Shown in pieces: positions 44,092 through 52,192 of a stretch of DNA of 64,000 nt. Positions within the stretch are counted from its first letter, which is position 1. The number at the start of each line of letters is the position of its first letter. Under the pieces are notes generated by a model, which did no database searches, had not been told where the DNA came from, and saw nothing but the letters and a program-made list of their open reading frames with translations. A program made the position numbers and the translations under genes. Source of the stretch: Tamlana flava (GTDB lineage Bacteria > Bacteroidota > Bacteroidia > Flavobacteriales > Flavobacteriaceae); NCBI RefSeq assembly GCF_041287255.1, contig NZ_JBGGTX010000004.1:62001-126000 (forward strand), written 5' to 3'.

Positions 44092-44355
44092 ACTAAAAGA
44101 GGTAGTTTTATTAATTTTTTAAAGACCTTTATCCTTTTCATCTGTTAAATCTTTAATAGGGTAATTTCTAAACTGGCAATTATCAATCAAAATATTAAAT
44201 TCAATATAAAAATCATAAGGTCTTTCGGTGTAAAATTATTAAATTTTTTAGGTTTTGCTTTCAACTTTAATATGATTTGGTTTTAGAGAACGGAACTTTA
44301 ATAAAATAGTTTAAATTTGCGTGCTTTAGACATAAATTGAATTAAAAATAGATTG

Positions 44356-45438
44356 ATGGTAATAGGTGTTTTAAAAGAATGGCATGATAAAAAGGTAGGG
44401 CTGGTTCCTGCAGTAGTTAAAAAGCTAATCGTTAAAGGGTACGAGGTACAGGTGGAAACCAAGTCAGGAAGGACTTCATTTATTGCAAATGCAGATTTTG
44501 AAGCGGCTGGTGCCACTATAAAAGATAGGGATGAGATTTATAAAAATGCCGATATTATCATTTCATTTACACCGGTAAAGGAGGAAGAATATTCAAAATT
44601 CAAAAAAGGAACTACTTATATCTCACATTTTAAGCCATATATCTTTAAAGATGTTTCCGAAAAATTGAAAAAACACGGTATCCATGCTTTTAGTTTAGAT
44701 ATGATTCCGCGTTCGTCAATAGCCCAATCTATGGATGTTTTGTCCTCTATGGCTTCAATTGCCGGATATAAGGCTGTTTTAAGGGCCGCAGATTTGCTTC
44801 CAAGGTATTTTCCTATGTTGATTACTTCGGCGGGAAGCATTAAGCCGGCAAAAGTTTTGGTTATTGGCGCTGGTGTAGCGGGCTTGCAGGCTATTGCCAC
44901 AGCAAAACGTATAGGCGCCATTGTAGAAGCAGTTGATACCCGATTGGAAACTGAAGAAGAAGTTAAGAGTTTGGGCGGAAAGTTCTTAAAGGTGGAAGGT
45001 GCAAACCAAGCTATAAAAAATGGGTACGGTGCTGAGCAAAGTGAAGAATTTATGCAAAAGCAAAGGGAAATGATGTTTAGCCACGTTACCGATGCCGATG
45101 TTGTTATTTGTACGGCTACAGTAAGAAGTACAAAAGCCCCAATAATTGTAACAAAGGAAATGGTTGAAAATATGCGCCGAGGCTCTGTTATTATTGATTT
45201 GGCTTCTGATGCTGGCGGTAATTGCGAACTCACCGAAGACGAGAAAACCATTGTACACAACTACGTACATATTGTCGGGGATTCTAATTTATCTGACGCC
45301 GCTGTTGTAGATGCGAGCACCCTTTTTGCCAACAATGTCTTCAATTTTTTAAATCATATCTCTGATGATGATTTAAAACTAAAAACCGAAAATCAAGATG
45401 AGATTTATACATCTTCATGTATAACTTCTGTTGTTTAA
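44356..45438 (+). CDS. pntAA: NAD(P) transhydrogenase subunit alpha part 1
   Basis: About 360 residues from ATG 44356, preferred over TTG 44353. It is the soluble NAD(H)-binding domain I, with the N-terminal alanine-dehydrogenase-like start VIGVLKEWHDKKVGLVP and a Rossmann motif VIGAGVAGLQAIATAKRIGA, and RSTKAPIIV further on. With pntAB and pntB it forms the proton-translocating enzyme that reduces NADP+ with NADH. The split of the alpha subunit into two genes is the three-subunit arrangement known from Rhodospirillum rubrum. Confidence 0.94.
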   Translation: MVIGVLKEWHDKKVGLVPAVVKKLIVKGYEVQVETKSGRTSFIANADFEAAGATIKDRDEIYKNADIIISFTPVKEEEYSKFKKGTTYISHFKPYIFKDVSEKLKKHGIHAFSLDMIPRSSIAQSMDVLSSMASIAGYKAVLRAADLLPRYFPMLITSAGSIKPAKVLVIGAGVAGLQAIATAKRIGAIVEAVDTRLETEEEVKSLGGKFLKVEGANQAIKNGYGAEQSEEFMQKQREMMFSHVTDADVVICTATVRSTKAPIIVTKEMVENMRRGSVIIDLASDAGGNCELTEDEKTIVHNYVHIVGDSNLSDAAVVDASTLFANNVFNFLNHISDDDLKLKTENQDEIYTSSCITSVV

Positions 45439-45481
45439 ATCTCAGCAATTCGCAATATTTTACTAACAAACAAACTAAATT

Positions 45482-45796
45482 ATGACTGAAATCATTGAAT
45501 TCATTTCGAACAATTTGAATATGATTTACATATTGGCCTTTGCCATTTTCCTTGGATTTGAAATCATATCTAAAGTACCCACAATTTTACATACACCACT
45601 AATGTCTGGATCAAACGCCATCAGTGGTCTTATATTAATTGGTGCTATATTACTGATTCGAGTAACGCCTTCAGACAATTATATAACCTTAATACTAGGA
45701 ACCTGCGGGATTATTTTCGGAACTATTAATGCTTTTGGCGGATTTGCGGTAACGGGTAGAATGTTACAGATGTTTAACAAAAAAAATAAGAAATAA
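45482..45796 (+). CDS. pntAB: NAD(P) transhydrogenase subunit alpha part 2
   Basis: A 104-residue membrane protein with three to four helices, matching the membrane part of PntA (FEIISKVPTILHTPLMSGSNAISG is the conserved helix region near residues 24-47). It lies 43 bases after pntAA and its stop overlaps the pntB start by one base, consistent with coupled translation. Confidence 0.94.
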   Translation: MTEIIEFISNNLNMIYILAFAIFLGFEIISKVPTILHTPLMSGSNAISGLILIGAILLIRVTPSDNYITLILGTCGIIFGTINAFGGFAVTGRMLQMFNKKNKK

Positions 45797-47187
45797 TGAC
45801 GGTTTTTTTAGATTTAATCATTTTTGTAAGTTCTATTTTATTGATTGTTGGTCTGAGGAAATTGTCACATCCCAAATCAGCAAATAATGGAAATGTTTTA
45901 GCGGCAATTGGTGTTGGTTTAGGGGTTATGTTGGCCATATTTTATCCATTAGAAACCGAAAACAATAATTATTTATTTATTGTTCTTGGTATCATTATTG
46001 GTGGTGTAATAGGGTTGATATCGGCGAAAAAAGTGCCCATGACAGCCATGCCAGAAATGGTTTCCTTATTCAATGGTTTTGGTGGTTTTTCAGCTGCTTT
46101 AATTTCTTTAATTTGGTTGATAAACAATAATGCCATTGGTGGGGTTTCAGATATGAGTGTTGTTTTGTCCAATCTGTTTTTAGGTTTTGTGGCTTTTACA
46201 GGCTCCATGGTTGCATATGGCAAATTGAGTGGGAAGCTTCAAGATCGCCATCTTCAAATACCTTATGCCACAGTTGTTAATATTATCTTATTAGCTGTTG
46301 CCATTGCAATGACCATTTATTTTGCATATCACGGAAGGTTGACCACTTTAGAACTTTCAATGTTTACGGTATTATCGGTTATCTACGGTATTACCTTTGT
46401 GGCCCCAATTGGAGGTGCCGATATGCCTGTTGTAATCTCGTTATTGAACTCCTTAACGGGAATAACAGCTGCCATTTCGGGTATTATGACTGATAATAAA
46501 TTGATGTTGCTAGGTGGTGTTCTTGTAGGGTCTTCGGGTATTATTTTAACGATGCTTATGTGTACTGCAATGAACCGTACTTTGGTTGGTGTTTTATTTG
46601 GAAGTTTTACAAGTTCCGGTGCTTCCAGTGGAGCTTCTGGTAGTGCAACAGAAGGTACGATAAAGGAAATTTCTGTTTCCGATTTGGCGGTTCAATTGGC
46701 ATATTCAGATCGTGTGGCCATTATCCCTGGTTATGGGATGGCTGTAGCACAAGCCCAAAAAATTACTAAGGATGTTGAAAACCTTCTTGTTAATAAAGGT
46801 GTAGAGCTTAAATACACCATTCACCCAGTTGCGGGTAGAATGCCAGGCCATATGAATGTATTGCTCGCCGAAGCCGATGTAAGCTACGACAAACTTCTAG
46901 ATTTGGAAGAGGCCAATGATTTTTTAGCCGATACTGATGTTGCCATAATTGTTGGTGCGAATGATGTGGTAAATCCCGCAGCAAAAGAAGACCCTTCCAG
47001 CAAAATTTACGGCATGCCAATTTTAGACTTGGCAAAAACTAAGAATGTGATTGTTTTAAAGCGAAGCATGAATCCGGGTTATGCCGGAATTGAAAACCCT
47101 CTGTTTTTTAAGCCCAATACCAAAATGCTTTTTAACGATGCCAAGAAATCTTTGGAAGGTATTCTTAGTGAGTTAAAGGAATTGTAA
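45796..47187 (+). CDS. pntB: NAD(P) transhydrogenase subunit beta
   Basis: A 463-residue protein with about nine N-terminal helices and a C-terminal soluble NADP(H)-binding domain III from about residue 290 (IIPGYGMAVAQAQ, HPVAGRMPGHMNVLLAEA, VIVGANDVVNPAA, VLKRSMNPGYAG). It completes the inner-membrane transhydrogenase. NADPH supply for biosynthesis is the usual role; there is no direct link to sugar use beyond position. Confidence 0.95.
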   Translation: MTVFLDLIIFVSSILLIVGLRKLSHPKSANNGNVLAAIGVGLGVMLAIFYPLETENNNYLFIVLGIIIGGVIGLISAKKVPMTAMPEMVSLFNGFGGFSAALISLIWLINNNAIGGVSDMSVVLSNLFLGFVAFTGSMVAYGKLSGKLQDRHLQIPYATVVNIILLAVAIAMTIYFAYHGRLTTLELSMFTVLSVIYGITFVAPIGGADMPVVISLLNSLTGITAAISGIMTDNKLMLLGGVLVGSSGIILTMLMCTAMNRTLVGVLFGSFTSSGASSGASGSATEGTIKEISVSDLAVQLAYSDRVAIIPGYGMAVAQAQKITKDVENLLVNKGVELKYTIHPVAGRMPGHMNVLLAEADVSYDKLLDLEEANDFLADTDVAIIVGANDVVNPAAKEDPSSKIYGMPILDLAKTKNVIVLKRSMNPGYAGIENPLFFKPNTKMLFNDAKKSLEGILSELKEL

Positions 47188-47336
47188 GAAATGATAGTTA
47201 TGTGTTTGGCTTTTAAATCAAACCCTTTTCTTGTTAGTTACTTGGCTCTCAATGAATTTATGTAAATTATGATTGGAAGATTCAAATATTAATGAAATAA
47301 TTGCAACATAATATTTCTTCAAAAAATAGTTAAAAG

Positions 47337-47404
47337 GGAACATTTAATACCCTGTTTTAGACCAATTTATACCCTAATGAATACGCTCATTTTGCCGAAA
47401 TTTG
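47337..47404 (+). promoter_or_regulatory. Tandem HTCS-type box and promoter without a downstream gene
   Basis: GGAACATTTAATACCCT (47337-47353) and AGACCAATTTATACCCT (47359-47375) start 22 bases apart. GAAATTTG at 47397-47404 lies 22 bases after the end of the second box and matches the -7 element at 7 of 8 positions. The spacing equals that in front of the gene at 49457. Only a terminator follows. Confidence 0.6.
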
Positions 47405-47410
47405 AATAAT

Positions 47411-47475
47411 CATACTAGTAAAGTGGTTAAATTATACATTTAAAAAAACCCGCATCAATAAAGATGCGGGTTTTT
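47411..47475 (+). ncRNA. Possible short transcript from the gene-less HTCS-type promoter
   Basis: If the promoter at 47397-47404 is active, a transcript of about 65 bases would end at the hairpin 47444-47475. No start codon with a useful frame is present. It could equally be a relic left after gene loss. Confidence 0.25.
47444..47475. terminator. Bidirectional terminator between pntB and the DUF1593 gene
   Basis: AAAAACCCGCATC (47444-47456), loop AATAAA, GATGCGGGTTTTT (47463-47475): a perfect 13-bp stem with A and T flanks. It lies three bases from the stop of the convergent minus-strand gene. Confidence 0.93.
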
Positions 47476-47478
47476 GCT

Positions 47479-48897
47479 TTATTGTATAACATCTAATATG
47501 ATACGCTGGTATCTAGTTAACCTAGGGGTTCCCGAATCTGATACTTCACAAATAAGGTGGATAGTTTCGCCAGGCTTGGCATCTTTAGGCACTATGATTT
47601 TTGCTTTAGCAGAATTTGAAGATTGAATATCCTTGCCAGTATAGGTGTCGGCTTCATTATAATGCCACCATTTGAAAGAAAGCGCATCGCCATCGGGGTC
47701 TATTGATAGGCTTGCATCGAGTTTAATTTTTGAACCGGCTTTAGCCTTTATGTTCAAAGATTTATTTTCTAAACGGACAATTGGATGGTGGTTTGCCGAG
47801 GCATAATCCATAACACACCAATCTGCACGCGCGGCAAAATCATTTTGTACATCGTCCAGCCAACGCCACATAGGCTTAAAATAGTTGGTTCGAATTTTTA
47901 CTTTTTCTGGATCGGTGTCATGCTCCATTTTTTTAGACCAGCTGTTGTGGAAACCCCATTGCTCTGTAGGGCGCTTATATGTTGAATCGGGTAGAGGGTC
48001 CATCCAAACATTATGTCTTACCTTAACATAGCGTCCACCCCAACCACCGTTTTTGGGCGATTCCATGCTTCTAAGTCCATTTGGTACGTTGTATAAAAAG
48101 GAAGGGGTGTCACCTTCTGCATTAAAGGCCCCTTGGTTGTTTTCATAAACGTCGCACAAAAGACCATGGCCTTTTAAAATGTTTTTAGTCATCCAATCGG
48201 CTTCAAAAAATGTTTTCACTTCTTCAGGAAGCACTTTTGGCCATATATATGCCATACAGTCAAATTGGTCGGATATGATGGTTGGAATATTAAAATGTTC
48301 CCAATTGGGGCGAATATATTCTTGGTATGTTTTGTCCTGTTCCCAAATTAGAAAGAGCCTTATTTTGGCCGCAACTTCCTCCATTTTTTCAGGATGGTCT
48401 TCTTGAATATTTTTTAACGCCCGCGAAATGGTATTGCAGCCACCCCAAGCCTGTATCCAAACCGGTCGGGGATCATCATCTAAAAGTACTTGGGTAATAA
48501 GTGCTGCGCCTTCCGTGCGGATATCATCTTCGCCAATGCCGTCTATATTCCCAACTTTCCATTTCCTTAAAAGATATTCTGGTTTTGGAAAATTTGGGTC
48601 GTGCAGAATGAGATTACCATACACTTTTTCATAAAGTTCAATAAAGTCCTTTACCCAAGTAACAGGATGAAAGGCATGCCAGCCTTCGCCACCTACCCAA
48701 TGAAATTGCGAACTACTATTGATGATACCTTCAACCTCAAATTCGTTGCTGGTTAAAAGAAAACGCACCATTGAGGCACGGTCGTCTGCTTCTCCATCGG
48801 TGGTAACTATTACCCGTGGTTTGTATTGTTGGCAATAAGCTTTTTTTTGAGGTATAAGCAGAAAGATAAAAACACTAATAAAAAGGTACTTTTTCAA
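47479..48897 (-). CDS. DUF1593 (nucleoside-hydrolase-like) secreted protein with C-terminal Ig-like domain
   Basis: A 472-residue protein with a signal peptide (about 1-22, ending near AYCQQ). The main domain begins with RVIVTTDGEADDRASMVRFL, the Asp-rich metal and ribose motif seen in nucleoside hydrolases, and continues with WIQAWGGCNTISRAL. This is the family first noted as cellulose-binding Sde182-like proteins in marine polysaccharide degraders. Residues about 375-472 form a cadherin/Ig-like domain (DASLSIDPDGDALSFKW). It may hydrolyse a glycoside bond, but the natural substrate is not known to me. It is a lone minus-strand gene. Confidence 0.83.
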   Translation of the reverse strand: MKKYLFISVFIFLLIPQKKAYCQQYKPRVIVTTDGEADDRASMVRFLLTSNEFEVEGIINSSSQFHWVGGEGWHAFHPVTWVKDFIELYEKVYGNLILHDPNFPKPEYLLRKWKVGNIDGIGEDDIRTEGAALITQVLLDDDPRPVWIQAWGGCNTISRALKNIQEDHPEKMEEVAAKIRLFLIWEQDKTYQEYIRPNWEHFNIPTIISDQFDCMAYIWPKVLPEEVKTFFEADWMTKNILKGHGLLCDVYENNQGAFNAEGDTPSFLYNVPNGLRSMESPKNGGWGGRYVKVRHNVWMDPLPDSTYKRPTEQWGFHNSWSKKMEHDTDPEKVKIRTNYFKPMWRWLDDVQNDFAARADWCVMDYASANHHPIVRLENKSLNIKAKAGSKIKLDASLSIDPDGDALSFKWWHYNEADTYTGKDIQSSNSAKAKIIVPKDAKPGETIHLICEVSDSGTPRLTRYQRIILDVIQ

Positions 48898-49274
48898 TTT
48901 GTATGGGTTTAGTTTAATTTAAGTTTTAAAAAAAATTGATAGTAAATATGCCCGATTTTGATACGGTGCACAGTTAGGTCAAGGTATTATAAACATATTA
49001 ACGGGATTAAGGCTAGCCAATATTTTTCTTTATTCAGTTTTCCTATATCCATTAAATGCTAAGTTATATTAATAAAATTTGTTTCGTGTAAACAAATTTA
49101 TGGCTTTAAATAGGAGTTGATGGACTAAGTAATGTTATTTCTTAACAAACATGAAAAATCGTATCACCCAAAAAAAGTGTCCATAGTTTTAAATTCAATT
49201 GGGGTTTAAGTATTTAAAGATGAAACGCAATTTACGATTACAGTTTTGCTAAGCTTCATTATTCAATAAAATGT
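48898..49274. other. Intergenic region with no recognised gene
   Basis: It holds the promoter region of the minus-strand DUF1593 gene and AT-rich sequence. No AraR operator, HTCS-type box, hairpin or credible frame was found. Confidence 0.5.
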
Positions 49275-49313
49275 TGGACAATTAGTACCCTTTAATATAA
49301 CAATTTGTCCCCT
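49275..49313 (+). promoter_or_regulatory. Tandem HTCS-type boxes upstream of the type B T9SS protein
   Basis: TGGACAATTAGTACCCT (49275-49291) and ATAACAATTTGTCCCCT (49297-49313) start exactly 22 bases apart. The second ends 22 bases before a -7 element. Spacing of two helical turns suits a dimeric AraC-type DNA-binding domain such as that of HTCS proteins. Confidence 0.65.
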
Positions 49314-49334
49314 CATTACTTAAGACTAAAAATA

Positions 49335-49342
49335 TACTTTTG
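49335..49342 (+). promoter_or_regulatory. -7 promoter element of the gene at 49457
   Basis: TACTTTTG matches TAnnTTTG at all fixed positions. The predicted start of transcription is near 49349, just before the AraR-like operator. Confidence 0.6.
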
Positions 49343-49354
49343 GTTTGTCCCAAC

Positions 49355-49373
49355 AAGTGTGGATCACACACTT
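49355..49373. promoter_or_regulatory. Candidate AraR operator 6 (gene at 49457)
   Basis: AAGTGTGGATCACACACTT: both half-sites and the 7-base spacing match the other operators. It begins 13 bases after the -7 element, so a bound repressor would block start or escape of RNA polymerase. Confidence 0.72.
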
Positions 49374-49456
49374 TATTCTATATGGTTATTCTACTTATGA
49401 TTATGGTTTTGTTAAATAAGTTGATAATTATTTAGCGGATTAAACTAAACTTTATA

Positions 49457-51556
49457 ATGACCAAAACCACTACAGAACATTTGCTAAAATGCAAAGCGTT
49501 GAGAAAGCTCCTGTGTTTTCTTGTAGTCATCTTGTTTAATTTTTCTTTTGCTCAAAAAGAGTCTGCATTCTGGTATTTTGGAATAAAGGCGGGAATAAAT
49601 TTTAGCGAAACTGGAGTGCAAACTGTATTGGATGGTGAATTATCAACCAATGAAGGTTGTGCCACCATCTCAAATAACAATGGAGATTTGTTGTTCTATA
49701 CAGACGGTATAACTGTTTGGAATAGAAACCATCAAGTCATGCCCAATGGCACGGGATTATTGGGGCATCCATCCAGTACACAGTCGGCCATTATTGTTCC
49801 TAAGCCCAACTCTAATTCTGTCTATTATATTTTTACTGTAACTAATGTAGGAAATCCGGACGGGTTGCGTTATTCTGAAGTTGATCTTAACTTGAATAAT
49901 GGATTAGGAGACATAACAAGTAATAAGAATATTCCTTTGTTTACGCCGTCAACCGAAAAAATAACAGCCGTTCACCATGCCAATGGAAAGGATTTTTGGG
50001 TCATTTCCCATGCTTGGGAAAGTAACGAGTTTTTGGTTTTTAGTGTTACGGAAAATGGTGTTAATATACAGCCTATTGTTACCCCTATAGGCTCTTATCA
50101 TGGTGGTCATTCGTATAACAGCCATGGCTATATGAAGGTATCACCTAATGGCAAAAAATTGGCTGTAGCCAAATGGTATTCGGATAGTTTTGTTGAACTT
50201 TTTGATTTCGATTCAAGAACGGGTGCAATTTCCAATCCTATAACAATAGATGGAGTTTTTGATAATGATGGCCAGAGCGGGGCTTACGGATTGGAGTTTT
50301 CACCTGACGGTAATCTTTTATATGTTTCCGATTTAAAAATGGCGAGGTATTCAAGTAAATTGCACCAATTTGATTTGAGCATTAATACAAAAGATGCCAT
50401 TTTAAATTCTGATACTCTTATTTATTCAGGGAATAATTTACTATCGGCCCTACAATTGGCTTTAGATGGTAAAATATATATATCCAATAGTTTGACTTCT
50501 TATTTGGATGTCATAGAGCACCCAAATATACGAGGCATTGGATGCCAGCATAAAAATAAGGAGATTTATTTAGGAGGAAGATTAACAATTTTTGGGCTTC
50601 CACCATTTATACAGTCTTTTTTTATTGGTACAATTGAGGCTGAAAACGTTTGCCTTGGAAATGAAACTAACTTTATTCTGGAAATCAATCAACCCATTGA
50701 CCAAATAAACTGGGATTTTGGTGATGGCAATTCGGCTACTACAACCGAAAGTTCTTTCAATTACACTTATGAACTGCCCGGAATATACGAGGTAAATGCT
50801 ACTATTTTATCTGGTTATAATACCTATCATTTGAATAAAACTGTAGAAGTATATAACAATCCAAAAATAGATGTCAATACGGATTGGTTTTTATGTAATA
50901 AGGAGCCATTGACCTTATATTTAAATTCATCTCATGATGGCTATTTATGGTCTAATGGCGAAACAACAAGTACCATAGAAATAAATCAATCTGGTCTATA
51001 TCATGTTACAGCATTCAATAACACGTCAAATCCAGATGTTATTTGCGAAGACTTTGTTGAAATCCAGGTTGTGGAATCCGGCATCGCCACAATTTCAGAT
51101 GTTGAAATTAACGATTGGACAGCCAATAGCAATTCAATTCGAGTAGCAGTTGAAGGTGTGGGGGATTACGAGTATTCCTTGGATGACCTTAGGTATCAAG
51201 ATTCTAATGAATTCAATGATTTAAGACCTGGCGATTACACTATTTATGTTCGGGATAAAAATGGTTGTGGTATAGCAGAGAAAGAGGTCTATATTATGAA
51301 TTACCCGAAGTATTTTACGCCTAATGGAGATGGATATAACGATACTTGGAAGATTACAGCTTCAGAAATGGAGCCTAACATGAGCATCCAAATTTTTGAT
51401 CGTTATGGAAAATTGATAAAACAAATAAGTCCAACTTCTCACGGTTGGGACGGAAGTTATAATGGATACCAATTTCCAACATCCGATTATTGGTTTGTGG
51501 TTAACAGGCCTGAAAAAAATAAACAGTATAAGGGACATTTTACTTTAAAAAGATAG
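49457..51556 (+). CDS. Secreted propeller/PKD protein with type B T9SS (gliding-motility-type) C-terminus
   Basis: A 699-residue protein with a signal peptide ending near FSFAQK. Residues about 35-390 resemble a WD40-like or lactonase-type beta-propeller (EGCATISNNNGDLLFYTDG, MKVSPNGKKLAVAKW, LEFSPDGNLLYVSD). A PKD domain follows (about 415-475, INWDFGDGNSATT). The C-terminus has the type B sorting domain (FTPNGDGYNDTWKI, QIFDRYGKLI, GWDGSYNGYQFPTSDYWF). It should be exported by T9SS and stay at the surface or be released. Both candidate regulators link it to glycan use, although the domains alone name no function. Confidence 0.85.
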   Translation: MTKTTTEHLLKCKALRKLLCFLVVILFNFSFAQKESAFWYFGIKAGINFSETGVQTVLDGELSTNEGCATISNNNGDLLFYTDGITVWNRNHQVMPNGTGLLGHPSSTQSAIIVPKPNSNSVYYIFTVTNVGNPDGLRYSEVDLNLNNGLGDITSNKNIPLFTPSTEKITAVHHANGKDFWVISHAWESNEFLVFSVTENGVNIQPIVTPIGSYHGGHSYNSHGYMKVSPNGKKLAVAKWYSDSFVELFDFDSRTGAISNPITIDGVFDNDGQSGAYGLEFSPDGNLLYVSDLKMARYSSKLHQFDLSINTKDAILNSDTLIYSGNNLLSALQLALDGKIYISNSLTSYLDVIEHPNIRGIGCQHKNKEIYLGGRLTIFGLPPFIQSFFIGTIEAENVCLGNETNFILEINQPIDQINWDFGDGNSATTTESSFNYTYELPGIYEVNATILSGYNTYHLNKTVEVYNNPKIDVNTDWFLCNKEPLTLYLNSSHDGYLWSNGETTSTIEINQSGLYHVTAFNNTSNPDVICEDFVEIQVVESGIATISDVEINDWTANSNSIRVAVEGVGDYEYSLDDLRYQDSNEFNDLRPGDYTIYVRDKNGCGIAEKEVYIMNYPKYFTPNGDGYNDTWKITASEMEPNMSIQIFDRYGKLIKQISPTSHGWDGSYNGYQFPTSDYWFVVNRPEKNKQYKGHFTLKR

Positions 51557-51561
51557 CTATT

Positions 51562-51651
51562 ATGAAATTCTTCAATCGCATTAAACTAGAATTGTTTTTG
51601 GTGTTTTTTTATACAGTTTTAATTACAGGTATAGTCTATTTATTCAATTAA
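51562..51651 (+). CDS. Possible 29-residue single-helix membrane protein
   Basis: Five bases after the previous stop, an ATG opens a 29-codon frame: a basic start (MKFFNRIKLE) followed by a hydrophobic helix (LFLVFFYTVLITGIVYLF) and TAA. The positive-inside layout is what a real small membrane protein would have. It has no recognised homologue by eye, and its short length keeps confidence low. Confidence 0.4.
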   Translation: MKFFNRIKLELFLVFFYTVLITGIVYLFN

Positions 51652-52122
51652 GAATAGCTACTTTTTAAGCTTAAGTTTTTTTGTTTCATATTTCCCAAAG
51701 ACAGTTAGTAGTTCCACTAATGGGCAATTCATTTAAAGCATTCCATAGTTTTTTTAAATACTGTATATCCTTTGTTTTAAAGTTTGTTTAAGCTCAATGC
51801 TTGCTTTATCCAATTTCTATTGACTCCGATGTTGTTTTTCTGAAAAAAGCTTTTTAAAAGAGCTAGTTCTATGGTCTCTTATCTTAAAATTTTAAATTCT
51901 GGCACGTTAATCTTTGGCGCATAATTGATTTATTGTATTGGAAACAATAATCAAAGTTATAGTTGGCCATATTTTTTAGTCACATTATTCCAATTGTTTT
52001 ATAAGTTTATAGTACGTGTTATTATGAGGAAATTAAAAGAAGTTCTTAGTCGCAACTATAGATTGGGTTTAGGGGATGTAGTCTATTGAAGAAATAATTT
52101 TAATTCATTTAAAGAGCAAAAA
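51652..52122. other. Intergenic region with no recognised gene
   Basis: AT-rich sequence downstream of both flanking genes. No operator, box or credible frame was found before the terminator at 52123. Confidence 0.5.
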
Positions 52123-52152
52123 AAACCCTGGCCATTATTATTGCCAGGGTTT
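52123..52152 (-). terminator. Terminator of the LamG/T9SS gene at 52193-54955
   Basis: AAACCCTGGC (52123-52132), loop of 10, GCCAGGGTTT (52143-52152), with an A-run on the plus strand giving a T-run for the minus-strand transcript. It sits 40 bases after the stop. Confidence 0.88.
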
Positions 52153-52192
52153 CAGTTTTAATGATAAAACTTTAAAGGAACTAATAAAAAGA

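Noticed and set aside
44616..45260. A 214-codon minus-strand frame opposite pntAA
   Set aside because: It has no recognisable domain or start context and overlaps a well-supported gene.
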